Shown here piece by piece: positions 17,256 to 25,930 of a stretch of 61,984 nt of DNA (its first letter is position 1; the number at the start of each line of letters is the position of its first letter). A program made the position numbers and the translations under genes. The DNA comes from Bacteroidales bacterium (GTDB lineage Bacteria > Bacteroidota > Bacteroidia > Bacteroidales > UBA932): contig JAFRRF010000037.1 in NCBI GenBank assembly GCA_017428245.1, positions 1 to 61,984 of the forward strand, read 5' to 3'. The notes below the pieces were generated by a model. That model saw nothing but the letters and a program-made list of their open reading frames with translations, was not told the DNA's origin and made no database searches.

Positions 17256-18815
17256 ATGAATATGAAACTCTATAAATTCTTTGCGATTGTCGCCATTGCC
17301 GGCCTGGTGCTCACCAGCTGCGGCGAGGAATTCCTTACGGCCCACACGACCCATCAGGGCGCGGCCGGCGCGGAAGCCACCGAGAATGCGATCCTGTCTT
17401 ATCTGACGGCGACCTATCAGCCGCTTCTGATGGACTCCTACGCAAACTACAACTACAATCACATCCTGCTGCTGTCCGACCTGCGCAGCGACGACATCTA
17501 TAAAGGCGGCGGCGACGCCGGCGACCAGTCGTGGATGTATCACCTGTCTCTCTTCCAGATTCCCGCATCGGAGAGCCCGACCGGCATCTGGTCCCTGTAC
17601 TACACGGCTATCGCCCGTGCCAACAATACGCTGATGGCCATCGACAACGCCGTCGGTTTCGACAGCGACGCAGCCAAGCGCAAACTGGCCGGCTACAAGG
17701 CTGAGGCCCACTTCCTGCGGGCCTATTACCTCCACCACCTGTGGAAACTCTACGGCAACATTCCTTTCTTCACCGAGCCGCTCGAAGATCCGTTCATGGC
17801 CCGTCAAAAGAACGCCGACGAGATCTATCAGGACATCATGACCGACATCGCCGCCGCCGAGACGGCCGCTGCCGAAGCCGGCGACGAGTTCCCGATGTAC
17901 ACCAACGGTACGATGAAGCAGGCGCGCACCAACCTGGCCGCCCTCTATATGCTGAAAGCCCGCGTGGTGATGTACCAGAAAGACCAGTCGAAGTACAGCG
18001 AAGTCGCTTCCAATATGGCATCCATCATTACCAGCGGCCGCTACGGCCTGATCGGTTTCGACGCCCTTTGGACCGGCGCCGACGAGAACGATTTCTCGCC
18101 GGAGTCCATCTTCGAGAGCAACCAGATCTCCGACGGCAAGCGTGACTGGGGCAGCGCCTGGACCGGTTGCGGTACCAACCTGCCGGCCTACATCTCGCCG
18201 AACGAACTCAATGATCCCGTGTTCTGCGGCGGCTGGGGCTTCGGTCCGGTCCGTCAGGCTACCTGGGATATGTTCGAAGACGGCGACGTGCGCCGCGAGG
18301 GTTCCATCAACAAGTTCGCCGACGGCACCTATGGCCCGCGTTTCCAGAACACCGGCCTCTTCCAGAAGAAGTATGCCGCCCGTACGGCGCTCCGTTCGCC
18401 GATCGGCACCGTGGACCTCAACTATCCGAACAACCTGATCATCTTCCGCTACGCCGAGACGCTGCTCAACTATGCCGAGCTCGTCGGAACCCTGGGCGCT
18501 TCGCCTGCCGGCGGCATCACCCCGCAGGACTGCCTCGACCAGATCCGCAGCCGCGCCGGCCTGGGCTCCATCCCCGCGACCCTCGAGAACATCAAGTCCG
18601 AACGCCGCAAGGAATTCGTCGGCGAAGGCATGCGCTTCTGGGACCTCATCCGTTGGGGTGACGCCGCCAGCGTGCTTACCGAGAATGACGCCGCTTTCCA
18701 GAGTGTCCGTACGTTCGATCCTTCCAAGGACAAGTACCTCCCGATTCCGCAGAGCGAAATGAGCCGTACCGCCGGTACGGGCGAATTCGAACTCAAGCAG
18801 AATCCCGGCTACTAA
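17256..18815 (+). CDS. susD: SusD/RagB family surface glycan-binding lipoprotein
   Basis: A 519-residue lipoprotein: signal MNMKLYKFFAI with lipobox LTSC and Cys22. Family features include the N-terminal helical TPR region, RAYYLHHLWKLYGNIPFF, and the C-terminal ERRKEFVGEGMRFWDLIRWG with YLPIPQSE, all typical of SusD. It forms the lid of the SusC transporter at the cell surface and captures the incoming glycan. Two ATGs two codons apart are possible starts; both leave the lipobox intact. Confidence 0.96.
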   Translation: MNMKLYKFFAIVAIAGLVLTSCGEEFLTAHTTHQGAAGAEATENAILSYLTATYQPLLMDSYANYNYNHILLLSDLRSDDIYKGGGDAGDQSWMYHLSLFQIPASESPTGIWSLYYTAIARANNTLMAIDNAVGFDSDAAKRKLAGYKAEAHFLRAYYLHHLWKLYGNIPFFTEPLEDPFMARQKNADEIYQDIMTDIAAAETAAAEAGDEFPMYTNGTMKQARTNLAALYMLKARVVMYQKDQSKYSEVASNMASIITSGRYGLIGFDALWTGADENDFSPESIFESNQISDGKRDWGSAWTGCGTNLPAYISPNELNDPVFCGGWGFGPVRQATWDMFEDGDVRREGSINKFADGTYGPRFQNTGLFQKKYAARTALRSPIGTVDLNYPNNLIIFRYAETLLNYAELVGTLGASPAGGITPQDCLDQIRSRAGLGSIPATLENIKSERRKEFVGEGMRFWDLIRWGDAASVLTENDAAFQSVRTFDPSKDKYLPIPQSEMSRTAGTGEFELKQNPGY

Positions 18816-18830
18816 TGGTCAATCCCCAAA

Positions 18831-20735
18831 ATGTCAATCAAGATGAAAAATATCTTCAAATTCAGCCTGATCCTTGCCATTGCGGGAGCCTTCCTCTTCT
18901 CCTGCGCCCCGCTGGACAAGGATGACTACAAGCTCGGCGACCCCGTGAGCGAGAGTGCGCTCTCCTTCACCGCTTCGCCTTCCGCTTCCACGCCGAACAT
19001 CATTGTTCTGAAGAACACCTCCACGGCCGCGGGTGTGGCCCTCTGGGATCTTGGAAACGGCTCCAACGCCAAAGGCGACGAAGTCTCGGTTTCCTATCCT
19101 TTCAAGGGTGACTATACGGTCTCGATGTCCCTCTATACGCCCGGCGGCAGCGCCACCATCTCGAAGGTGATCAGCATCGCCGACGACGATTACGGCTTGC
19201 TCGACACGCCCGGCTTCAACGCCCTGACCGGCGGCGCCAATGCCGTCGACGGCAAGACCTGGGTTTTCGCGAAGTATACCAACGGCCACTTCGGCGTGGG
19301 CGACATCAACGCCGCGCCCGAGGTGAACGGTCCCGCCTGGTGGCAGTGCCCGCCGAGCGGCAAGGACGGCTGCTCCCTCTATGAGAACGAGTATACCTTC
19401 ATCCAGAAGGGCACCAAACTCATCTGGAAGAACAACGGTAATATCTACACCAACGAAAACGGTATGAATCACCTCGGCATCCCCGGAACGCCCAATGCCG
19501 CCGTCGGCGACTTTGACGTGCCGTACGTGCCTGCCGACAACCTGACCTTCTCGCTCGACGAAGACAATATGACCCTGACCCTGGGCGGCAACGCATTCCT
19601 CGGTTTCTATACGGGTGTGAGCGTGTATCACATCATTCGCCTGACCGAGCACGAGATGTATCTGTGGTGCGGCAGCGAGGCCGAGCCCGGCAACGCCTGG
19701 TATTTCATCTTCGTCCCGAAAGACGAACTGAAGGAACCCGATCCGGAACCGATTATCCCGCCGGATCCGAAACCCGAACCGGAAGAGGCCTGGTTCCGCC
19801 CGAACGCGGAAACCAACCTGCTCCGCACGGCTGTCGATTATGAGAGCTGGTTCAGCGGCGCTGACTGGGCCGGTGGCCTGGAACCCGGTATCTCGGTGAA
19901 GAACAACATTACCATCACGGTGCCCGACGGCATCGGCGGCGGCGAGTGGATGGGCCAGTTCAAGATCCGCACCCACATTCCGGCTGCGGCCCGCGAGCGT
20001 TTCGACTTCAGCTGCAACATTGCTGCGACGAACCCCGGCACCGCCACGGTGAAGATGACGGCTGCCGACGACCCGGGCGACGACGAGTTCTTCTACGAGG
20101 GCAATGTCGGCGTGAACGGTTCCACGTTGTTCGAGTCGGCCGACCATATGCTCAACAAGGATACCGAGAGCATTCTGCTGGTCTTCGACTTCGGCCGCTT
20201 CCCGGCCGGTACGGTGATCACGCTCTCCGACCTCTGCCTCCAGAAGCACATCCCGCTGAGCGACAAGCCTGAGGTGGTGAACCTCTGGCCTGCCGCCAAT
20301 ATGACCACTTCGTACTGGTTCAGCGGTCCGGCGTGGGACGGCCTCCTGACTCCGGAGTTCACGATGCTCGAAGGCAACGGTTTCGAACTGACCGTGCCCG
20401 AGGTCGGCGGTTCGGAGTGGATGGGCCAGTTCGCCCTCCATACGGATATCCAGCTGCTCGCTTCGCACGAATACGAGCTTTCCTGCAATGTCACGGCCAC
20501 GAACGGTTCGCAGTTCACGATGAAACTGACGAACGATCCCGAGGACGATGCCAAGGTCTGCTTCTACGACAATGCTCTCAATATGAAAGAGGGTACTGTG
20601 AAGATCCGCAAGGCCGGCTTCAAGCCTGCATCCGCGGATGTCGAGGCTGCGATGCTGATCTTCGACTTCGGACGTACGCCGGCCGGCACCAAGATCACGG
20701 TGACCGATATCGTGCTTCAGGAGTACATTCAGTAA
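18831..20735 (+). CDS. Surface glycan-binding lipoprotein with PKD-like domain and two tandem CBM-like modules
   Basis: A 634-residue lipoprotein (lipobox LFSC, Cys25). Order: PKD-like domain (about 40-120, ALWDLGNGS, YPFKGDYTVSMSLYTPGG), a middle beta domain (about 125-298) rich in Trp and Tyr, a Pro/Glu/Asp linker (about 301-319), then two tandem modules (about 320-478 and 480-634) that are recognisable duplicates (shared WFSG..W.G, GEWMGQF or SEWMGQF, LVFDFGR.PAGT). This is the surface glycan-binding protein position of a PUL, right after susD. The modules resemble CBM4/9-like binding domains. The start may instead be the ATG four codons later. It overlaps the GH16 gene by TAATG. Confidence 0.85.
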   Translation: MSIKMKNIFKFSLILAIAGAFLFSCAPLDKDDYKLGDPVSESALSFTASPSASTPNIIVLKNTSTAAGVALWDLGNGSNAKGDEVSVSYPFKGDYTVSMSLYTPGGSATISKVISIADDDYGLLDTPGFNALTGGANAVDGKTWVFAKYTNGHFGVGDINAAPEVNGPAWWQCPPSGKDGCSLYENEYTFIQKGTKLIWKNNGNIYTNENGMNHLGIPGTPNAAVGDFDVPYVPADNLTFSLDEDNMTLTLGGNAFLGFYTGVSVYHIIRLTEHEMYLWCGSEAEPGNAWYFIFVPKDELKEPDPEPIIPPDPKPEPEEAWFRPNAETNLLRTAVDYESWFSGADWAGGLEPGISVKNNITITVPDGIGGGEWMGQFKIRTHIPAAARERFDFSCNIAATNPGTATVKMTAADDPGDDEFFYEGNVGVNGSTLFESADHMLNKDTESILLVFDFGRFPAGTVITLSDLCLQKHIPLSDKPEVVNLWPAANMTTSYWFSGPAWDGLLTPEFTMLEGNGFELTVPEVGGSEWMGQFALHTDIQLLASHEYELSCNVTATNGSQFTMKLTNDPEDDAKVCFYDNALNMKEGTVKIRKAGFKPASADVEAAMLIFDFGRTPAGTKITVTDIVLQEYIQ

Positions 20736-22099
20736 TGGACAGGATGCTGTACATACTGTCAGTCTTATTTCTGCTGGTTTCCTGCAATCCGGTTCCGACA
20801 CCTGTGCCGGAACCGGATCCGGAACCGGTAATCAACTTTTCGGCCGCCGAACTGGTCGCCGCTCCGGAGGGGGGAGAAGCGTCGCTCAAGGTGACGGCTT
20901 CCGCGACCTGGAGCGTGGAAACGGACGGCCAGGGCTGGTATTCCCTGGTATCCGCACCGCAGATCTATTCGGGTGAGAGCATCCTGAAAATCTCCGCGGA
21001 ACCGAACTACACGACGGCCGCCCGTTCCGCCACGCTGCGTTTCAAATGCGGGGAGAAATCCGCCTCGCTGAAACTGTCGCAGGCATTCTTCGTCCCTGAA
21101 CTGACTTTCGAACAGTCCGAGGTGACAGGTGAGGGTGCCGGCGGCGCCGTCGTCGTCAAAACGACGGCCAACGCTTCCTGGACGCTGGATGAAAACGATC
21201 TGGATTACTGGTTCACGGTCTCACCCAAGACCATTTCCCGTGGCGAAGGTGAACTGAAGGTGACCTTCAACCGGAGTTACGTGGAGCAGAAGCGCTCGAA
21301 AAAGATCCATTTCCGCAGCGGCGAACACGAAAAGGTGCTTACCGTCACGCAGAAGGAAGGGGAGTCCGTTCCCACGGGAGCCTATGTCCCGGAGGGTTAC
21401 GAACTTGTCTGGCAGGACGACTTCTCGGAGGCCTCTTCCGAACTGGTGACGAAATGGCGTTACGAGAACTGGGCGCCCGGTTTCGTGAACCACGAACTCC
21501 AGCGCTATGTCCCGGACGACCGGCGTACTTCCTATACGCAGGACGGCTCCCTGTACATCGTGGCCCGCAAGGACGGCGGACAGGTAATCTCGGCCCGGAT
21601 GAACAGCCGGGAATCCTGGCTGTACGGCTATTTCGAGGCGGCCATCTGGCTGCCGAAAGGAAAGGGCACCTGGCCCGCGTTCTGGATGATGCCCGACGAC
21701 CAGTCCAAGGGCTGGCCCGCCTGCGGCGAGATCGACATCATGGAGGAGGTCGGCGTGGATGCCAACATCACCTCTTCGTCCATCCACTGCGAGGCATACA
21801 ATCACGTCAAGAATACGCAGAAAACGGCCAGCCGGACAACCCCGGGCGCGGAAAACGAATACCACGTCTATGCGCTCGAGTGGACGGAAGACTATATCAA
21901 GTCTTATGTCGACGGGGTCCTGCTGCTGGAATTCCGCAATGACAAAGCGGGCCGGGAAAGCACCTGGCCCTTCAACAAGAAGTTCTTCCTCATCTTGAAT
22001 CTCGCATGGGGCGGCGACTGGGGCGGTTATGCCGGCGTTGACGAGAATGCGCTCCCGTGCACGATGAAGGTGGATTATGTACGCGTCTATAAAAAGTAA
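20735..22099 (+). CDS. GH16 beta-glucanase lipoprotein with two BACON domains
   Basis: A 454-residue lipoprotein (MDRMLYILSV..., lipobox LVSC, Cys17). Two BACON-type beta domains (about 32-118 and 120-206) precede a GH16 domain (about 220-454). The catalytic motif GEIDIMEEVG gives nucleophile Glu332, Asp334 and acid/base Glu337, in the laminarinase-like arrangement with the inserted Met. Expected activity is endo-beta-1,3-glucanase at the cell surface. The frame is open upstream to 20333, but the start at 20735 is chosen for the TAATG overlap and the lipoprotein signal. It is followed after 9 bases by GH3. Confidence 0.92.
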   Translation: MDRMLYILSVLFLLVSCNPVPTPVPEPDPEPVINFSAAELVAAPEGGEASLKVTASATWSVETDGQGWYSLVSAPQIYSGESILKISAEPNYTTAARSATLRFKCGEKSASLKLSQAFFVPELTFEQSEVTGEGAGGAVVVKTTANASWTLDENDLDYWFTVSPKTISRGEGELKVTFNRSYVEQKRSKKIHFRSGEHEKVLTVTQKEGESVPTGAYVPEGYELVWQDDFSEASSELVTKWRYENWAPGFVNHELQRYVPDDRRTSYTQDGSLYIVARKDGGQVISARMNSRESWLYGYFEAAIWLPKGKGTWPAFWMMPDDQSKGWPACGEIDIMEEVGVDANITSSSIHCEAYNHVKNTQKTASRTTPGAENEYHVYALEWTEDYIKSYVDGVLLLEFRNDKAGRESTWPFNKKFFLILNLAWGGDWGGYAGVDENALPCTMKVDYVRVYKK

Positions 22100-22108
22100 C
22101 TTCTGACA

Positions 22109-24352
22109 ATGAATAATATCCGAAACCTGATCCTTTCGTCGCTGCTGCTGTTGCTGGTGTCCTGCTCGGGCCAGAAAGTCTCCACCGTGGGTTCCACGGC
22201 AGACATCGAAAGCCGCGTGGACCGGCTTCTCGCCAGGATGACCCTCTCCGAGAAGATCGGCCAGATGAACCAGGTATCGGCCGGCGGCGAAATTTCCAAT
22301 TATGCCGACGCGCTGCGCGAAGGGAAGATCGGATCGATGCTCAACGAGGTGGATCCGGTGAAGATCAACGAATACCAGCGCATCTGCGTCGAGGAGTCGA
22401 GGCTGGGCATTCCGCTGCTGATCGGCCGCGACGTGATCCACGGATTCCATACCGTTTTCCCGATTCCGCTGGGCCTGGCGGCGACGTTCGACCCCGAACT
22501 CGTGGAAGCGGGCGCACGGATCGCCGCAGTCGAAGCGACCGGGCAGGGTATCCGCTGGACCTTCTCGCCGATGCTCGACATCGCCCGGGATCCCCGTTGG
22601 GGCCGGATGGCCGAGGGAAGCGGGGAAGATACGTATCTGGATGCCCGTATGGCCGAGGCGATGGTCCGCGGCTACCAGGGAAGCTTGTCGGATCCGACAT
22701 CCATGGCCGCCTGCATCAAGCATTTCGTGGGCTACGGCGCCGCCGAAGGCGGCCGCGACTACAACAGCACCTTCCTGACGGAACGGCAGCTGCGCAACGT
22801 CTATCTTCCGCCGTTCGAGGCGGCCGTCAAGGCCGGCGCGATGACGCTGATGACCTCGTTCAACGACAACGACGGTGTGCCTTCCACGGGCAACACGTTC
22901 ATCCTCAAGGATGTGCTCCGCGACGAATGGGGCTTCGACGGCCTGGTGGTGACCGACTGGAATTCCATGGGCGAGATGATCGCGCACGGGTTCGGCACCG
23001 ACCACAAGGACGTGGCCTGCAAGGCTGTGAATGCCGGCGTGGATATGGATATGATGACCTTCGGTTTTATCTCCCATCTGGAGGAACTGGTCCGCAGCGG
23101 TGCGGTGAAGGAATCCGTCATCGACCAGGCGGTCCGCAATATCCTGCGCGTGAAATTCCTGCTGGGCCTGTTCGAGAATCCCTACGTGGACGTGGAAGCC
23201 GGCGCTTCCGTGCAATATGCAGCGGAGCATCTGGACGCCGCCCGCCGGAGCGCCGAGGAATCGGCCATCCTGCTGAAAAACGACGGTGTCCTGCCGCTCA
23301 ATGCCGACCGGATCCGGACGATCCTGGTCACCGGTCCGATGGCGGATGCCCCGCACGACCAACTAGGTACCTGGAGTTTCGACGGAGACAAAGGGCACAC
23401 GGTCACGCCGCTCCGGGCGCTTCAGGAGCGTTTCCCCGGCAAGGTCGTCTATGTACCGGGCCTGGCTTACAGCCGTGAGAAGCGCAGCCGCTTCGACGAT
23501 GTCGTGGCCGCTGCCCGCCGCGCCGACGTGGTTCTCGCCTTCCTGGGCGAGGAAGCCATTCTCTCGGGCGAGGCGCACTCTCTGGCCGACATCAATCTGA
23601 TCGGATCGCAGAGCGAACTGCTGGCCGCCCTGAAATCGGCCGGCAAGCCCGTGGTTGCCACGGTGATGGCCGGGCGCCCGCTGACGATCGGACGCGACCT
23701 GCCTTCCTGCGATGCGATGCTCTATTCGTTCCATCCCGGGACGATGGGCGGTCCGGCGCTGGCCAATATCCTCTTCGGTGACGTGAATCCTTCGGGCAAG
23801 ACGCCCGTCACCTTCCTCCGTACGGTGGGGCAGGTTCCGATGTATTATTCGCACAATATGACCGGCCGGCCGTACAACGGAGAGAAAATGCTCTCCGAGA
23901 TCGATATGGAAGCGGGACAGACCTCCCTGGGGAATACGTCCTATTATCTGGACTACGGCGCCTATCCGCTCTTCCCGTTCGGATATGGCCTGAGCTATAC
24001 GACCTTCCGCTATTCGGACATCTCGCTGGATGCGGAAACGTATCCGGCAGACGGCACGCTCACCGTGACGTTCACCCTGTCGAACGACGGGAATTTCGAC
24101 GGAACGGAGGTGGTGCAGGTCTATGTCCGCGACAGGGTCGGTTCCGTGACGCGTCCCGTGAAGGAGCTGAAGGCTTTTGAGCGGGTAAACCTCAAGGCCG
24201 GCGAGAGCCGCAGCCTGAGCGTGCGGATTCCGATAGCCGAACTGGCTTTCTTCGGCCTGGACGGTGTGAAGAAAGTGGAGCCCGGCGACTTCCAGCTCTG
24301 GGTGGCCGGCGACAGTGCCTCGGGTGAGCCGGTTTCTTTTAAAGTACAATGA
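22109..24352 (+). CDS. GH3 beta-glucosidase lipoprotein (BglX-like)
   Basis: A 747-residue enzyme with lipobox LVSC (Cys19). The GH3 N-terminal barrel shows FSPMLDIARDPRWGRMAEGSGEDTY, KHFVGYG and the nucleophile in VVTDWNSMGE (Asp283). The C-terminal GH3_C domain and a fibronectin type III-like domain (about 655-740) follow, the full architecture of periplasmic BglX-type exo-beta-glucosidases. It would release glucose from oligosaccharides made by the GH16 enzyme and imported through SusCD. It lies 3 bases before the CotH gene. Confidence 0.94.
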   Translation: MNNIRNLILSSLLLLLVSCSGQKVSTVGSTADIESRVDRLLARMTLSEKIGQMNQVSAGGEISNYADALREGKIGSMLNEVDPVKINEYQRICVEESRLGIPLLIGRDVIHGFHTVFPIPLGLAATFDPELVEAGARIAAVEATGQGIRWTFSPMLDIARDPRWGRMAEGSGEDTYLDARMAEAMVRGYQGSLSDPTSMAACIKHFVGYGAAEGGRDYNSTFLTERQLRNVYLPPFEAAVKAGAMTLMTSFNDNDGVPSTGNTFILKDVLRDEWGFDGLVVTDWNSMGEMIAHGFGTDHKDVACKAVNAGVDMDMMTFGFISHLEELVRSGAVKESVIDQAVRNILRVKFLLGLFENPYVDVEAGASVQYAAEHLDAARRSAEESAILLKNDGVLPLNADRIRTILVTGPMADAPHDQLGTWSFDGDKGHTVTPLRALQERFPGKVVYVPGLAYSREKRSRFDDVVAAARRADVVLAFLGEEAILSGEAHSLADINLIGSQSELLAALKSAGKPVVATVMAGRPLTIGRDLPSCDAMLYSFHPGTMGGPALANILFGDVNPSGKTPVTFLRTVGQVPMYYSHNMTGRPYNGEKMLSEIDMEAGQTSLGNTSYYLDYGAYPLFPFGYGLSYTTFRYSDISLDAETYPADGTLTVTFTLSNDGNFDGTEVVQVYVRDRVGSVTRPVKELKAFERVNLKAGESRSLSVRIPIAELAFFGLDGVKKVEPGDFQLWVAGDSASGEPVSFKVQ

Positions 24353-24355
24353 CGG

Positions 24356-25930
24356 ATGAGGCAGTTTTTTAGGTTAGTTGTTTTGTTGGGAGCGCTGCTG
24401 CTTTCGGTGTCTTGTGTCGAGACACCGAAAGCAGAGCTGCGCTCTGTTACGGTTGACCGGGACACATTGATGCTGCCCGTCGGCGGCACGGCTGAATTCC
24501 TCTTTACGGTAAACGAAGCGGACTATGCATTCGATATCGGGAAGGACGTCGTCCTGTATCTGGCCAAGGGACAGTTTCTCGCTTCGCAGGATTTCCGCCT
24601 GAGCCGCGTCGAAAAAGACTCCGTTCCGGGCCGCTACCGTGCGTTTGTCACCGATACGGGGAAGAGCGACGATTATGTCTCGGAAGTGTGTCTGGGCGTC
24701 AAATTGCCGGAGGGTAACTTCAAACTTTCTCCCACATTCCTCTGTATCGGAGAATTCGCCGGCCCGATGGGCCGGGCCCGCAAAACCGGCCTGCCGCTTC
24801 TCTATGTCGATACGGAGAACGGTGCCAAGATCGTTTCAAAGGAAGATTATGTAAAGGCTTCTGTGAGCCTGGAGGAGGGGGGACGCGCAGGCGAAGCCCT
24901 GTCCTGCAATATCCGGGGCCGGGGCAACACCACCTGGTGGTGGCCCAAGAAACCCTATCTGCTCAAGTTCGATTCGAAGGTTTCGTTCTTCGGGTTCCCC
25001 GCCCACAAGCGCTGGGTGCTGCTGGCCAATTTCATGGACCGCACCATGATGCGCAACCTTGTATCGATGAAGGTGGCTTCGATGACATCCCTGGCCTGGA
25101 CCCCGCGCTGTCAGAGCGTGGAGCTGGTGCTCAACGGTGTCCATCAGGGCAACTATCTGCTCATCGAGCAGGTTCGTGTCGACAAGAACCGGGTGAATGT
25201 CGGCGACGACGGTTACCTGTTCGAATCGGATTTCCACTACGACAACGAGGTCCAGTGGATGGATCCCCGTGGACGCTGTGTCCAGTTCGGAAGCGGCATT
25301 CCCTTCGGGATCAAGTCGCCCGATTCCGACGACATCACACCGGCCCAGATCCAGACCGGCAAGGATCTGATCGCCCGTACGTCGGAAGCCATCTACGGGC
25401 CGGATTTCCGCGATCCGGAGAAGGGTTATGCGGCGTACATCGACGTGGATTCGTTCATCGATTACTGGATCGTCTTCGAAGTGATGGGCAATCACGAGCT
25501 GGGCAATCCCGGCAGCGTGTACTATCACTGCAAGCCGGACGGCAAGCTGGTGGCCGGACCGTGCTGGGATTTCGACTGGGGCGTGCTGTCGTACAACACC
25601 TCTCCTCAGGCCCGTACCGGCCTGATCAACCGGGGTGCCTGCTGGTATGCGCGTCTGTTCGAGGATCCCGCTTTCGCCGCGCGCGTCCGTACCCGTTTCG
25701 GCGAACTGCTTCCGCAACTCCAGACTATACCTGCCTATATCGATGAACTGGAAGCGAAACTGACACTCTCCGCCCAGGAGAACTTCAAACTCTGGAATCC
25801 GGCCGAAGACGCCTCGCAGAATGGCGGGCGGATCATCAACGGCGACGAAAACCTGACTTTCCACGAGGCCGTGGCCCGTCTCCGTTCAATCTACGAGGAA
25901 CGCCTTTCGGTCATTCAAAAGAACCTGTAA
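24356..25930 (+). CDS. CotH kinase family lipoprotein
   Basis: A 524-residue lipoprotein (lipobox SVSC, Cys20). After a beta domain (about 25-125) comes a CotH kinase region with its usual motifs: IRGRGNTTWWWPKKPYLLKF, GVHQGNYLLIEQVRVDKNRVN and the acidic PCWDFDWG near residue 405, which should hold metal-binding aspartates. CotH proteins are atypical protein kinases known from spore coats; in Bacteroidota they often appear in glycan loci as secreted proteins of unknown role. Between GH3 and GH30 and overlapping GH30 by TAATG, it clearly belongs to the locus. Its target is unknown. Confidence 0.85.
   Translation: MRQFFRLVVLLGALLLSVSCVETPKAELRSVTVDRDTLMLPVGGTAEFLFTVNEADYAFDIGKDVVLYLAKGQFLASQDFRLSRVEKDSVPGRYRAFVTDTGKSDDYVSEVCLGVKLPEGNFKLSPTFLCIGEFAGPMGRARKTGLPLLYVDTENGAKIVSKEDYVKASVSLEEGGRAGEALSCNIRGRGNTTWWWPKKPYLLKFDSKVSFFGFPAHKRWVLLANFMDRTMMRNLVSMKVASMTSLAWTPRCQSVELVLNGVHQGNYLLIEQVRVDKNRVNVGDDGYLFESDFHYDNEVQWMDPRGRCVQFGSGIPFGIKSPDSDDITPAQIQTGKDLIARTSEAIYGPDFRDPEKGYAAYIDVDSFIDYWIVFEVMGNHELGNPGSVYYHCKPDGKLVAGPCWDFDWGVLSYNTSPQARTGLINRGACWYARLFEDPAFAARVRTRFGELLPQLQTIPAYIDELEAKLTLSAQENFKLWNPAEDASQNGGRIINGDENLTFHEAVARLRSIYEERLSVIQKNL

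Noticed and set aside
18834-20801. 655-codon open frame on the minus strand opposite the binding lipoprotein
   Set aside because: Antisense shadow of the PUL gene; no signal peptide, motif or conserved family pattern.
21221-23362. 713-codon minus-strand frame opposite GH16/GH3
   Set aside because: Crosses two well-supported genes; antisense artefact of high GC at third codon positions.
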